Notes: generated by a model from the sequence alone, not told the origin. Shown: positions 1 through 9,803, counted from the stretch's first letter. The stretch is DNA of 64,000 bases from Dichetophora obliterata (GCA_963920525.1 OY986438.1:176819093-176883092), one strand, 5' to 3'. Numbers and translations are program-made.

Positions 1-149
1 CGAAAGAAATAACGACCTATCAATTGTTTGTTAATAAAAATATAAACAAAGGTGTTTATTATGTCACTATAAATTTTTTTTTAGTTCATTACTTTATGTC
101 CTGTAAAGGGTGCCATATTAAATTCAATATGACGTCACATAGCCTTTAA

Positions 150-254
150 CCAGTAGATGATCAATACGCTTTCAACGGTATTTCATTTATTAAATTATGA
201 TAAGTAGTTTAGAAGTGAGAGTGGAACAGATGAACATACATACAAACATACAAG
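150..254. repeat. Direct repeat of about 105 bp, copy 1
   Basis: This stretch is repeated, at roughly 85-90% identity by eye, at 255-260 plus 1663-1765. Both copies begin with CCAGTAGA and contain a shared block ending in GATAAGTAGTTTAGAAGT. The second copy is interrupted by the 261-1662 element, so the two copies were originally adjacent in tandem. No coding capacity is visible. Confidence 0.8.
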
Positions 255-260
255 CCAGTA

Positions 261-1662
261 GCACGGTTGCCATCTTTAGTAGAAAAATATCATATTTGGG
301 AATTTTTAATTGCCGTGGGAGTTCAAAACTCCCATGGTATTTTTTAATTCAGCATGGTATTTTTTAATTCACGTGGGATTTTTTTTTTGGGAATTTTTAT
401 TTGCCGTGGGAATTTTTAATTGCCGTGGGAATTAAAATTTCTCATGGTATTTTTTAATTCACGTGGGATTTTTTTGGGGACTTTTTAAGTTTTAAGGATT
501 TTTAATCAATATTTGCGCAAAACTTCGTTTCCTTACAGTTTTAAAATGTTATTTTTGCACAAATATCTCCGCACGCTTTTTCACACCTGGTTATGTATTG
601 AATGTCCTATAAACGCATCCAAATTAAAAAAAGCGAACGCAGCAATACATTGAACGTATTGACTTTCAATAAAACTACACTTAGAAACATAGCTTCGATG
701 GATTTGGTCACCGCTATTATTCATGCAAAACGCTTATCACAAACAAAAAAAATATTACAAGGTTGTATTTAACAAAAATCATTACAATTTGTTTAAAAAT
801 AATATGTACGACTTTAAAAATAATGAACAAAATTAAGAAATCGACTGATAAATGTAAATACAACTGCAGTCAAAATAATAGCAGTGCGTAAAACTAATTC
901 ATAAAAATTAAAATCAGACACAAAAACAATTATCAGGCATGTTCTGCATTCCACTTCCGAGTGAAAGTGAAAATAAATCTTAGTTGAATTTGATATTTGG
1001 TGTTCTACACATCACTTTTTTCTTTTTGTATTTTATTTAATTTATTAATATAATCAATTGTATAACCAAAAAGTTATATATGTTATATAGAACACCAAAT
1101 ATCGAATTCAATTATGATTTATTTTAACTTCCACTCGGAAGTGGAAAGCAGAACTTGAGTCGCTACTTGAGTCGCACAATTTTGAATGAAATAACGGTTC
1201 TGTTCTGTTCAACCTTTCAATTCAATCAGTCAGAATAATAGTTTTGTTTTAAGAACTCTATTTTGAATTAAATTTGGCATATTTTGAAAATAGAAACATG
1301 TACGGACTTTCTTAAATACGCTTTAATTTTAATTTGTTGGTCTTACTGCTATTTTTGAGCACAATTGTACATGTTTTATTTATTTAACTTGTAATATTTG
1401 TTTGCGTTTTAATGTAAAAAAAGTATGCAATATTTACATTTTTAAAAAATTTTGTGGTATTTTTTAATTCGTATGGTATTTTCTGTGGTATTTTTTAATG
1501 CGTGGTATTTTTTTGGTAATTTTAAATACTTTTGGTATTTTTTTAATAGCTGTGGGATTTTTTTTTAAGTATTTTGGTATGTTGGAATCGTTGTGGTAAT
1601 TTTTTTTTTGTTCTCGTGGGAAAAAGGTATTTTTTTATGGGAATTTGAGGTGGCAACCGTGC
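261..1662. mobile_element. Non-autonomous DNA element, 1.4 kb, 12-bp terminal inverted repeats
   Basis: The left end reads GCACGGTTGCCA and the right end reads TGGCAACCGTGC, its exact reverse complement. AGTA lies directly outside both ends (257-260 and 1663-1666), a likely 4-bp target duplication. The insertion splits the second copy of a tandem repeat, and removing it restores that repeat. Inside are two fields rich in GTGGGATTTTT and GTGGTATTTTTTAAT (about 300-480 and 1440-1645) and a 67-bp inverted repeat at 941-1154. No open frame for a transposase is visible, so it must be mobilised in trans. Superfamily unassigned. Confidence 0.75.
941..1154. repeat. Nested inverted repeat (arms about 66 bp)
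   Basis: The arm at 941-1006 begins GTTCTGCATTCCACTTCCGA. It is matched in reverse complement at 1089-1154 with a handful of mismatches. The spacer is about 80 bp and AT-rich. It lies inside the 261-1662 element, either as a nested MITE or as its central hairpin. Confidence 0.75.
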
Positions 1663-1765
1663 AGTAGACCATCAACACGCTTCTCAACGATACCTCATTT
1701 GTTGAATTATGATAAGTAGTTTAGAAGTAAGAGCGGAACAGATGAACTTACATACATACATAAAA
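1663..1765. repeat. Direct repeat of about 105 bp, copy 2 (right part)
   Basis: This is the remainder of the second copy of the 150-254 repeat after the 1.4-kb insertion. It starts AGTAGACCATCAACACGC and continues with the shared TAAGTAGTTTAGAAGT block. Confidence 0.75.
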
Positions 1766-1864
1766 AGTATAAAAAAGTAGGTAAAGCGATACCTAGTAAC
1801 CAGTAAGAGAATAAACATTTATACCCTATTTTAATATTTCATCTTTCATTTGAACACACAAAAA

Positions 1865-2985
1865 ATAGGTTCAGGGAAATAATGCCCAATGAAATAACGC
1901 CCAAAATAAAAAATGAAATAAAGCCCAAAAAATTTTCATACAAATTTTCATACAAATTTTGGGCTTTATTTCATTGAAATTGGGCGTTATTTCATTTTTC
2001 TATTAAGGGCGTTACTTCATTATTATTCAGATATAACTCTTTTTATATGATATAATTCTCTTTTTATTTGCCATAAAATTTTTAGATCAATTTCAAATTC
2101 AAACTGTAGACAGCGAAGCCGGTGTTGGACTTACTGAGGATTGTAAGCCCTAAGCAGCGGCCGAAGGCCGCCTATTAAAAAGAGAATTATATCCAGAAGT
2201 ACTGTAAAACAAAAAAAGGGCATGTCCGTATAAAGCCCAAATGGTTTTTTTATTTATGATATAACGATTTGCTCTTATACGAAATGTGGTTTTGAAATTC
2301 CGTTCAAGGGAAAACCATTTTATCGGCCAAATATAATTTTATGTGGTGGAGCAATATTTCATATTAAGAAAAGATCCCGAATTTGGGCCCTTATTTAATT
2401 TTTCGCTTTGTGTGCATTTTTCCAGAGGTCTAGAGCCTTCCCTGCTTGCTTTATGATCGCGGTCAGAAGAACCACAATTGTTTTTTTTTAATATTCTGAA
2501 AATTAGGACTTAATTTTTCATATCCGTTTAGGTTTTATTTCATAATGTACATACTCTTAAATGTCAGGTTTTATTTCATCTTTTCTTAATGTCTTATTTC
2601 ACCAGGAATTAGGAATTATTTCATCTTTCAACGTTAGGACTTATTTCATTTACTGTTAAGATTTCTTTCATTAAGAGTTATTTCGCGTAGCCGGTAAAAT
2701 GTTCCCAATTTTTTCCAAAAAGATTTTGGGCTTTTATTTTCAGTTTGGGCGTTATTTCATTTTTTTGGGCTTTATTTTATTTTTGATTTTGGGCGCTTTT
2801 TCATTTTTGTAAGCCCAAAATATTTTAGGTCTTATTTCATTTTCAGCTTGGGCGTTATTTAATTTTTTTTTGGCTTTATTTAATTTTTTATTTTGGGCGT
2901 TATTTCATTTTTTTATGCCCAAAATGTTTTGGGCTTTATTTCATTGGGCGTTATTTCGATGAACCCAAAAAATAATGTTATTTCG
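1865..2985. repeat. Degenerate minisatellite with unit GGGC(G/T)TTATTTCATTTTT
   Basis: Imperfect copies of an 18-25 bp unit, TTTGGGCTTTATTTCATT or its reverse complement, fill much of this stretch. At 1865-1930 the units run in one orientation and from about 1955 on in the other, giving an inverted pair around 1930-1960. A short palindromic element interrupts the field at 2049-2194. No coding region is visible. Confidence 0.75.
2049..2194. mobile_element. Short palindromic element, about 146 bp
   Basis: GATATAATTCTCTTTTTA at the left end is matched in reverse complement by AAAAAGAGAATTATATC at the right end. A GC-rich hairpin GCGGCCGAAGGCCGC lies inside near 2157-2171. It sits in the minisatellite field and is probably a small MITE; no target duplication was resolved. 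Confidence 0.5.
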
Positions 2986-3934
2986 ATCTGTCAATTAATT
3001 TTTTGTTCACAAACTATTTGCAGTTGATGTGTCAGTGTATTTTCTTGCAATGGAAGAAACCGAATAAGATGCATTGATAAAAGCCTTTGTTTTGGAAAGC
3101 TTATCATCAGCTTTAAAAATCATACAAAAATTATGAAAGTGTTAAAGGAATCTGCACCTTTATTTACAACTGTGCATCAAAAGATTTCAGAGTTTAAACG
3201 AAGTCGTACAAGCTTTGAAGATGAACCACAAAGTGGATGTCCAAAAAGTGCACCAACACCAGAAATATTTGAATAAGAGTATGCAATTGTTTCTGAAGAT
3301 CGAAGTTTGTCTGAGCATGATATTGCTGATGCTAAATCTCTATGCGTAAGTTGAAAAATTTTAAGCAGAATAATACAGATTTAGTGCGTCTTTTTTTAAC
3401 TATAAATGAGACTTGGAACTACCATCGTTATCCTAAACTGAAACAAGGACTTTACAAAGGACCAAAGATGGTTGTTCGTCTCCAAGACAGGTAAAATCAG
3501 AGCGACCAGGAACTCAGAACGTGCTTTGGGATGCAAAATGGAGATTTTTGATTGATTGTTTTGAAATAGATACAAAAATTGACTCTCAATATTATTGTAA
3601 ACTGTTGGATCAGCTAAATGAAAAAATTTGAAAAAATACCTTTTTTACAGAAGAAAAATAAATTCTTCAATTAGACAATGCACGTGTTCACACAAATGCT
3701 TTGAATATGGCTAAATTGAAAGAATTAAAGAATGAATTGCTTGAACACCCACTGTATCCACCAAATTTGGCTCCTTGTGTCTACTACCTTTTTAGAAACT
3801 TGAAACAATTCCTTACTGGAAAGCGTTTTTCGTGGAACGAAGAAGCTATTGCTGCCATGGAACATTATTTTTCCAGAGCATCCGAAAATCATTAGAGAGA
3901 TTTTATAATAGTATTGGAGGATCATTGGAATAAT

Positions 3935-3947
3935 TGTATTGAAGTTA
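3935..3947. repeat. Target-site duplication of the RTE LINE, left copy
   Basis: TGTATTGAAGTTA here is repeated exactly at 5548-5560 and flanks the LINE. Joining the two restores the mariner reading frame at its C-terminus. Confidence 0.9.
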
Positions 3948-5547
3948 CTTACTTACTTACTTAGGTGGCCATAGCAACCCGTCGTCGGGTTTCGGCCGAT
4001 CTCATCAGCTCTCGCCAGGCGCCTCTGCTTCGCGCGCGCCTTCTCCAATTGGTTTCGCCAAGCGCGGTTAGGGCTTCCTCGACCTGGTCAATCCATCGGA
4101 GGCATGGTCTCCCTCTTCGTCGTCGGCCTTCGGCCTTCGCCTCGAACACCTTTTTCGCTGGAGCATCGTCATTCATACGATGGACATGACCTAGCCAGCG
4201 TAATCGCTGGATTGCGATACGCTGAACTACTTCAATGTCGTCGTATAGCTCATACAGCTCGTGGTTCATTCGTATGCGATAGTCGTCGCCAACTCGAATA
4301 GGACCGAAGATTTTGCGAAGAACTTTTCTCTCAAACACCCCAAGAGCGGCTGCGTCTGCTTGCGAGACAACCCATGCCTCAGCGCCATAAAGAAGCACAG
4401 GTATAATGAGCGTCTTGTAGAGTGTCAGTTTTGTCGATCGAGAGAGGGCTCTGCAACGTAATTGCTTACTAAGCCCGTAGTAGCACCTATTAGCAATTGT
4501 TATTCTTCGCTTTATCTCCAGGCTGACATCATTATTGCTGTTAATGGCGGTGCCAAGGTAGGTAAATTCCTTGACCACTTCAAAGTTATAGTTGCCTGTT
4601 GAAACGTGAGAGCCTAGCCGCCCCGCTCCCCTGCCAGCAGGCAGCATATACTTCGTTTTACCCTCGTTTACCGTCAAACCCACCTTGGCTGATTCTTTTT
4701 CGATAGCGGTGAAAGCAGCAGTGACATCTCTCTTGGTTCTACCGATGATATCAATATCATCAGCATACGCAAGGAGCTGAACACCTTTGTAAAAAATGGT
4801 GCCATTGCGATGCACACCGGCCTTTCGTAGGATCCCCTCCATGATGATGTTGAAGAGATCGCAAGATAGCGGGTCGCCTTGTCTGAAACCTCGTTCAGTA
4901 TGGAAGGTTTCGGAGAGGTCATTTCCTACCTTGACGGAGCTGCAAGTATTGCTCAACGTCATCCTGCAGAGTCTTATCAACTTTGCAGGTATACCGAACT
5001 CAGACATTGTTGCGTATAGGCAATCCCGCCTCGGGCTATCGAACGCAGCTTTATAATCGACAAAGAGATGATGCGTGTCGATTTGCTTTTCGTGGGTTTT
5101 CTCCAGGATTTGGCGCAGTGTAAAAATCTGGTCTATGGTGGATTTACCAGGTCGAAAGCCACACTGATAAGGTCCAATCAGTGTTTTTGTATACGGCTTA
5201 AGTCTTTCACATAGTACGCTCGAGAGGACCTTATATGCGATGGAAATAAGACTGATACCTCGGTAGTTGGCGCAAATTGTCGGGTCTCCTTTCTTAAGTA
5301 AGGGACAAAGCACGCTGAGATTCCAATCGTCGGGCATGCATTCCGCTAGCCATATTTTGCTGATGAGTTGATGCATGCACCCTATCAACTCATCGCCGCC
5401 GGCTTTAAACAGTTCAGCTGGCAGGCCGTCAGCACCCGCTGCTTTGTTGTTTTTGAGCCGCTGGATAGCAACTCGAACCTCGTCATGGCTAGGTGGTAGA
5501 ACTTCTACTTCGTCATCGTCGATTGGTTGTGGCGAACTGCATTCTCC
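3948..5547 (-). mobile_element. RTE-like non-LTR retrotransposon, 5' truncated
   Basis: A 1.6-kb minus-strand LINE ends in a short (GTAA)n tail (TTAC repeats at 3944-3961 on the plus strand). It is flanked by a perfect 13-bp target duplication and inserted in a mariner relic. The tandem-repeat tail, the YADD reverse transcriptase and the C-terminal WLGHVHRM...GRP.RW block fit the RTE clade. It is much richer in GC than its surroundings. The apurinic endonuclease domain is missing through 5' truncation. Confidence 0.85.
3961..5547 (-). CDS. Reverse transcriptase of an RTE-like LINE (partial, open)
   Basis: A single frame stays open for about 528 codons, from the truncated 5' edge at 5547 to the stop near 3961. 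The first in-frame Met, at 5388, is not the original start. Visible blocks in order are AIQRLKNNKAAGADGLPAEL (linker and RT block 0), PLLKKGDPTICANYRGISL, GPYQCGFRPGKSTIDQIF, a DYKAAFDS block, RQGDPLSCDLFN, and LAYADDID with the catalytic YADD. After the thumb comes VPVLLYGAEAW-like sequence and the WLGHVHRM and RRRGRPCLRWIDQVE C-terminal blocks. The protein would copy its own RNA at a nicked target. The lack of stops and the intact target duplication suggest a recent insertion, but without the endonuclease and promoter it is dead on arrival. Confidence 0.85.
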   Translation of the reverse strand, partial: GECSSPQPIDDDEVEVLPPSHDEVRVAIQRLKNNKAAGADGLPAELFKAGGDELIGCMHQLISKIWLAECMPDDWNLSVLCPLLKKGDPTICANYRGISLISIAYKVLSSVLCERLKPYTKTLIGPYQCGFRPGKSTIDQIFTLRQILEKTHEKQIDTHHLFVDYKAAFDSPRRDCLYATMSEFGIPAKLIRLCRMTLSNTCSSVKVGNDLSETFHTERGFRQGDPLSCDLFNIIMEGILRKAGVHRNGTIFYKGVQLLAYADDIDIIGRTKRDVTAAFTAIEKESAKVGLTVNEGKTKYMLPAGRGAGRLGSHVSTGNYNFEVVKEFTYLGTAINSNNDVSLEIKRRITIANRCYYGLSKQLRCRALSRSTKLTLYKTLIIPVLLYGAEAWVVSQADAAALGVFERKVLRKIFGPIRVGDDYRIRMNHELYELYDDIEVVQRIAIQRLRWLGHVHRMNDDAPAKKVFEAKAEGRRRRGRPCLRWIDQVEEALTALGETNWRRRARSRGAWRELMRSAETRRRVAMAT

Positions 5548-5560
5548 TGTATTGAAGTTA
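5548..5560. repeat. Target-site duplication of the RTE LINE, right copy
   Basis: Exact copy of TGTATTGAAGTTA at 3935-3947. Confidence 0.9.
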
Positions 5561-5640
5561 AGGGAGATTATATTAAATCAAAAAAAAAATTCACTTAAAA
5601 ATGCACATTCTTTCATTTTTGCTTTTTAAACATTTTTTTA

Positions 5641-6384
5641 ACCAACTGCATTCTAGCCTATCTTTTATAAGTGAGAAGATATATGCTTCAAACCTTGGAA
5701 CTTTTTTCAATATATGTTAGTAGTGCAAAATTAATGTTTTTTTTTTAACTTTGAAACTAATTTGTGATGAAACAGTTAAAGCTATTTTTATTTTATTTTT
5801 TTAAACTGACATTTTTAATATATGTTTTTGCTAAGCAATTATAATATTATATCTTCTTTAAATAGTTTTCAATATAGTAGAACCTAAAATGCTTTTTTGA
5901 AACTAATTTTCAGCTTTCGGTAAACTTTTAAAATTTGGAATCTAAAAGGATCCAGAATGACATACATCATAATATTGTATGCACTGATATATTACTTTCA
6001 TTAGAAATATGTTTTTCCCGGAAGTTCCCAATTTAGAACAAAGTAATAAATTTTATTTTAAAAAACCCTTTGAATGAAATATGAAGACTTTGCCATAAAT
6101 TTGTTCGCAGAAATGAAATTAAAGTTATGTCTACAAATTTAATAAACTTTGCTTTATTATCTTTACCTTATTATTTTTACTTTTTATTGATTTTGCTCTT
6201 TTATAAACGAACTTTCCTTGTTCACATATTTTGTGGCTACAAACACGGTTGATTTCAATTTTATGACAAAGAATTTTTTGCACATAGAAAATTCTGTTTT
6301 CATTTCAAAATTTTCAAATTTTTAAAAAATCACTATTTCAATCAAAAATATATCTAAAAAAAATACACCACTTTTATATTTTAC
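5641..6384. other. AT-rich intergenic stretch
   Basis: No gene or clear repeat structure was seen. It holds only short A/T runs and small frames without family resemblance. Confidence 0.5.
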
Positions 6385-6408
6385 GGTAAATTTATTTGCT
6401 GCAATCAT
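6385..6408. repeat. Left piece of a split dispersed repeat, copy A
   Basis: GGTAAATTTATTTGCTGCAA here is repeated at 9988-10009. Together with 9466-9803 it forms copy A of a roughly 355-bp repeat whose copy B is 9988-10009 plus 10680-11003. Confidence 0.55.
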
Positions 6409-7096
6409 TTCTGTGGTCACAAGGAATAATGACTAAACTCAAAATATCGTAAAAAAGCGATATGGAATTTACTTTATTGCCAATTTTTGGAAATTAAGCA
6501 TATATCAATTTTTTGCCAAGAATTGATCATCACTTATATTTTGCTTGTAAAGGTTCATATATTTAAAAAAAAATAGTTCGTCTCAAATACTTGAAGCACT
6601 ACTGTTTGAAAACATCGAAGTTCACTTGACAATTTTCGATGTTTAAAAACATTGTTAATAAGACCGATATATCGATGTTTTTACGATGTTTCCATTTTTG
6701 TATTATACTACGTTCATACTACGGCATAAATTACTTAATTTGCCATAAATTACTTCACTTAAATCAACTGCGTTCAAACTAGCTGTTCGTAATTTGTTTT
6801 GACAGTTCGTTGGCATCTCATATATTTGCTTACTTTGTGGCAAAAGTAAGTAAAGCAAAGAAAGTAAATAAGCCATCGCAAGGAATTAATGTGAATTTAA
6901 ACAGTTTTTGTTTTACTTAGCATGTCAAAACAAATAAAACGTTCCATAGTTGCTTTTTCATTTTAAAAATTCTATGCTGTACATGTTGGTTATTTTATTG
7001 TCTTTCCAACGAGATAAATATGATTAATGTTGGACGAAATGGGAGCACTTTATATGACAGCAGAAATATATATGGGAATCATTGTTTTAGCAGTTC

Positions 7097-7700
7097 TTAG
7101 CAGTTCAAGGTTTCTAATACCGAATCCAGGCATAACTTCGAGCGTTTGTTTAATCGCACATCCTGCACGTACTCTTTTAATTTTTCCGGTTGTGACAAGT
7201 CAATAACCGTTGATGCAGAACGACACTCTTTGGTTAGTCCCAGCTGGCCAGCATCAAAGACACCCCCTAGCTGAGGCCACAATGTCGAAAATTCTTCAAC
7301 ATTCAAACTGCTTGGTTCGGCTAACGATTTGCGCTAGTCAGAGCATTGGATGCTCATCGCACAGCTGCTGAATGAATTGGAATTTGGGAATACGAATACC
7401 AATTTTTCTAGTACTTGGATTGAGGAAACTAATGCTTAAGTTATGTGAACGTTCGATAATTATCGTTCTGGATCCCGGTAGCAAACGTTTCAACAACGCA
7501 TCGTTTATATGCTCAGCTTTACGAAGAGCAGCCAAGTCTTTCACACAAATTGCCACTGGCTTATGACAATCTTGTCCTTTGATTTCATACAACTTTTGTA
7601 TGGCCTTCTCATTGTTGGCATTGCAGGCTAGACCATAAATAGTGTCGGTTGGTAGAGCTATAACTTCGTCCGATTGTAAGCATCTTCGTGCTTGATTACA
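7097..7700 (-). pseudogene. YRDC: YRDC (threonylcarbamoyl-AMP synthase) fragment, frameshifted
   Basis: YRDC makes threonylcarbamoyl-AMP from threonine, bicarbonate and ATP, the first step of t6A37 tRNA modification. The fragment shows VIALPTDTIYGLACNANNE, then IKGQDCHKPVAICV (the family's KG...P nucleotide-binding block), KIGIRIPKFQFIQQL, and after a break SLNVEEFSTLWPQL, VFDAGQLG and STVIDLS. Near 7310-7345 the frame is broken: LTSANR is in one frame and AEPSSLNVEEF in another, so at least one indel occurred, probably two. The C-terminus after STVIDLS is diverged. It follows the POLR3K fragment in the same frame with no stop between them. From memory, the Drosophila homologues (CG33785/CG33786) are neighbours that can be transcribed together; that should be verified. 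Confidence 0.8.
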
Positions 7701-8047
7701 GCATTTGTAAAATGTGGTCATAGGTTCATCAGCAGAGCGGTTTTGCATCTGCATAAAATAAGCTTGTTTGTGAGCACAAGCCGGACAATAAGCATCAGTT
7801 GAATCTACGTTCTGCCAAGAAGCTGCACCGCCCATAACAGGATCCACTTCCTAAAACATTGCAGGAATCTTAATAATAGTTCGTCTCAAATACTTGGAGC
7901 ACTACTCACCTTTAGTCGTGGAAAGGTACGCGTTGAAATGTTTTAATTGATGTTGCAAATGTAAGGACATGTATAGCATGAAAAGCGTTGACCTGTAGTG
8001 TCTTCCTTTACCATTAAAATATTACCGTAAGTCGGACAGAACAACAT
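7695..8047 (-). pseudogene. POLR3K: POLR3K (RNA polymerase III subunit RPC10/C11) fragment with stop codon
   Basis: POLR3K is the small two-zinc-ribbon subunit of RNA polymerase III that supports RNA cleavage and termination. Exon 1 (8047-7910) starts MLFCPTYGNILMVKE and continues FSCYTCPYICNIN. The second Cys of the first CPxC knuckle is Tyr, and an in-frame TAA follows at 7943-7945. A 59-bp GT..AG intron (7909-7851) is kept. Exon 2 carries DPVMGGAASWQNVDSTDAYC and the hallmark RSADEPMTTFYKCCN. The final CGHxW knuckle and stop are absent; the frame runs straight into YRDC sequence. The retained intron argues against a simple mature-mRNA retrocopy. Confidence 0.85.
7878..7910. repeat. 32-bp intronic segment duplicated at 6571-6602
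   Basis: AATAGTTCGTCTCAAATACT and the following 12 bases occur here, covering over half of the 59-bp POLR3K intron. They occur again at 6571-6602 with one mismatch. The second copy lies exactly where the MITE homology of the composite element stops. Confidence 0.8.
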
Positions 8048-8292
8048 TGTGAACTTTGAGTTTTGATTATTTACAAAAATGACGCTTGTGATGCGATTTT
8101 TTCGATTATTTATCGAAAAAACTAGTGCTGACACCGATTGCATCTTAATTAAAGTGGTAATTTATGATAAATTACTTAATTTCGAAGTAATTTCATTGAC
8201 AGTTTTTCCACGGCGAAATTATTTAATTTGGTCATGATTTATGCATAAATTAAGAATTAGCCGTAAATTACGATAGTGAGAACATGGTATTA

Positions 8293-8692
8293 GGCCTAGT
8301 ACTGAGGTCGAAAAATATAAGCATTATTTTTATAGATTACATATTTTTTATTTGCACTCTATTATAAAATATGAAAGAAAAAATATTTTATTACAGTGTA
8401 TGGACGTAGAAAAATTTACAAAAACAAAATTTGAAAAAAGGAATCGACAAAAATTCTGTATTTTGTATGAAAAATTTATTTTTTTGTCATTTTTCTTCCG
8501 ACCTCAAAAAAACGGGGGGGTTTTTTTTTTGTTCATGCAAAACACAGTTTTTATTTATTTACACAATTTATTATTATTGTTTTTTTTTTTAAATTTTGTG
8601 AGAAAAAATCTCATATTCGTTTTTGTAAACTTTTTTATGTCCGTTTTTTGAATGAAGGATTTTTTTTCATATTTGTCGACCTCAAATTAGGC
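8293..8692. mobile_element. MITE-like inverted-repeat unit, about 400 bp
   Basis: A block containing ACTGAGGTCGAAAAATAT at the left matches the reverse complement of CATATTTGTCGACCTCAAAT at the right, both next to a GCCTA motif. The interior is T-rich with no convincing coding frame. Confidence 0.55.
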
Positions 8693-8899
8693 TTTATAGC
8701 AAAAATGAGCATCGATGGCGTCAAACGATGTTTTTCGGTGGTAAACTTCGAAACTTATCCTTACTTTATAGCACGGATAATCTGCTGGCAGCACTTAATT
8801 GACCCAGCAGGCTGGTGTCTTATACCTATAGACTACCTACCAAAATAAAATCTATGTCAATTAGAAGACATGTTTTCCTATTTCATAAATTTAAAACAT

Positions 8900-9250
8900 T
8901 TATCTGTTGGAGTTTATAAATTTGGAAACTGAATTAAGGAAAAGAAGCTTAGATAACCTCGTCACTAAAAGCCTATTTCTTTCTTGAGTGATGTTTGCTT
9001 TAGCTTCTGAGAACAAGTGTTCGCTGGGTACAAATATAGCATTTCAATCTTCGCAAGTTTTAAAAATAGCGATTTCATGTCATCCCAAATTTCGATCGGA
9101 TCTTTTTTATTGGTGTAATAGGAGACTACAGGTACATCTGCACTTCTGTTTCGCTTACATTTGCTATTGAAGATGCATCAGAATATTTATTTTTTGTGTT
9201 ATTGTGTATCAGCTTTTTGTGGTATTTCCAGATGTAAAATTGTGAATCGG
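8900..9250 (-). pseudogene. hAT transposase C-terminal relic
   Basis: On the minus strand the translation gives SPITPIKKDPIEIWDDMKSL, then after a frameshift FVPSEHLFSEAKANITQERN and LLVTRLSKLLFLNS. This is the hAT C-terminal dimerisation region: a DP.xWW-like block, then P(S)ER.FS.A....ERNRL. The rest of the transposase is not recognisable, and stops lie between blocks. It sits inside the 6410-9465 composite. Confidence 0.75.
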
Positions 9251-9465
9251 CCAAAAATGAGCGAACGTTTTCGATGTTTTTCCTTTTCAGACCGATGTAT
9301 CGACGATGTATCGCTCATAAGAATATCGATGTCATCATCGATCAACGATATATCGTCGATAACGATACTATCGATGTATCGTTTGCATCCCTACGTGCAA
9401 TTACAATATCGTTATATCGTGTTTACGATTCTTTGAGTTTAGTCGTCATTCCTTGTGACTACAGA

Positions 9466-9803
9466 TTTGATAAATTCTATGACTTAGGTACAGTACGCAA
9501 TAAAACAATGATTTTACTGTCATGCCTAAAAGCTTACTTCAAAAATCGTTTCATCGTCTGTTATGTTAATATAATTTTATACTACCGCAATTCACAAAAA
9601 AATTTTATAAAATGCTTGCAAAATGTAGTTGCAAAATTTTTTATTTTGGAGTTCAAAAGTTTGCTTCAATTGAAGAAAGACTATTAACTATTAAAGAAAA
9701 CGAAAAAACGTGTTATTCAAATTAAATAGACACTTTTTAACATGTTTTATACATGAATTTTTTATTGAAACAAATATTTAAGAAAGCAAGAAATTATACA
9801 TGT
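9466..9803. repeat. Dispersed repeat, copy A (right part)
   Basis: Starting TTTGATAAATTCTATGACTT, this stretch aligns along its length to 10680-11003. Shared blocks include TACGCAATAAAACAATGATT and AAGAAATTATAC. Identity is roughly 70-80% by eye. No coding region is visible. Confidence 0.7.

Larger units (their letters stand above)
3050..5640 (+). pseudogene. Dead mariner (DD34D) transposase, interrupted by a LINE
   Basis: Mariner transposase pieces are read on the plus strand with several stops and frameshifts. The N-terminal linker FKRSRTSFEDEP is near 3195. The first catalytic block near 3405 reads TINETW, where the family has Asp before ETW. The second block LQLDNARVHT is at about 3670-3699, and the third reads NLAPCVYYLF, with Val in place of the third Asp. 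The spacing of 34 residues fits DD34D. Two of three catalytic acids are lost. The C-terminal residues VKGDYIKSKKK continue at 5560-5590, beyond the inserted LINE. Terminal repeats were not resolved. Confidence 0.85.
6706..8289. mobile_element. Possible inverted-repeat element carrying the POLR3K-YRDC copy
   Basis: The left edge TACTACGTTCATACTACGG resembles the reverse complement of the right edge, TACCATGTTCTCACTATCG, at about 13 of 19 positions. Both edges continue into related AT-rich sequence with ATAAATTACTTAATTT-like blocks. TTA lies outside both ends (6703-6705 and 8290-8292), as in PIF/Harbinger target duplications. The similarity is weak, so this boundary is tentative. Confidence 0.4.
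6410..9465. mobile_element. Composite DNA element with ends of the 250-bp MITE family
   Basis: The left end reads TCTGTGGTCACAAGGAATAA and the right end, in reverse complement, TCTGTAGTCACAAGGAATGA; the match continues for about 50 bp. The left 165 bp and right 70 bp together align to the full 250-bp MITE at 17327-17576. Either a MITE was opened by a large insertion (about 6582-9393), or the MITE is a deletion derivative of a 3-kb parent. Inside lie the POLR3K-YRDC pseudogene, a smaller inverted-repeat unit at 8293-8692 and a hAT transposase relic. The right inner edge ends TTTGCATCCCTA, like a hAT terminus. Confidence 0.6.

Noticed and set aside
2155..2171. GC-rich hairpin as a Helitron 3' end
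   Set aside because: The hairpin is followed by CTATT rather than CTRRT and no 5' TC end or Rep/helicase sequence was found.
8352..8848. Frames of 99 and 66 codons on the plus strand
   Set aside because: Phe/Lys-rich translations of poly-T and poly-A tracts inside an inverted-repeat unit, with no motif or splice support.
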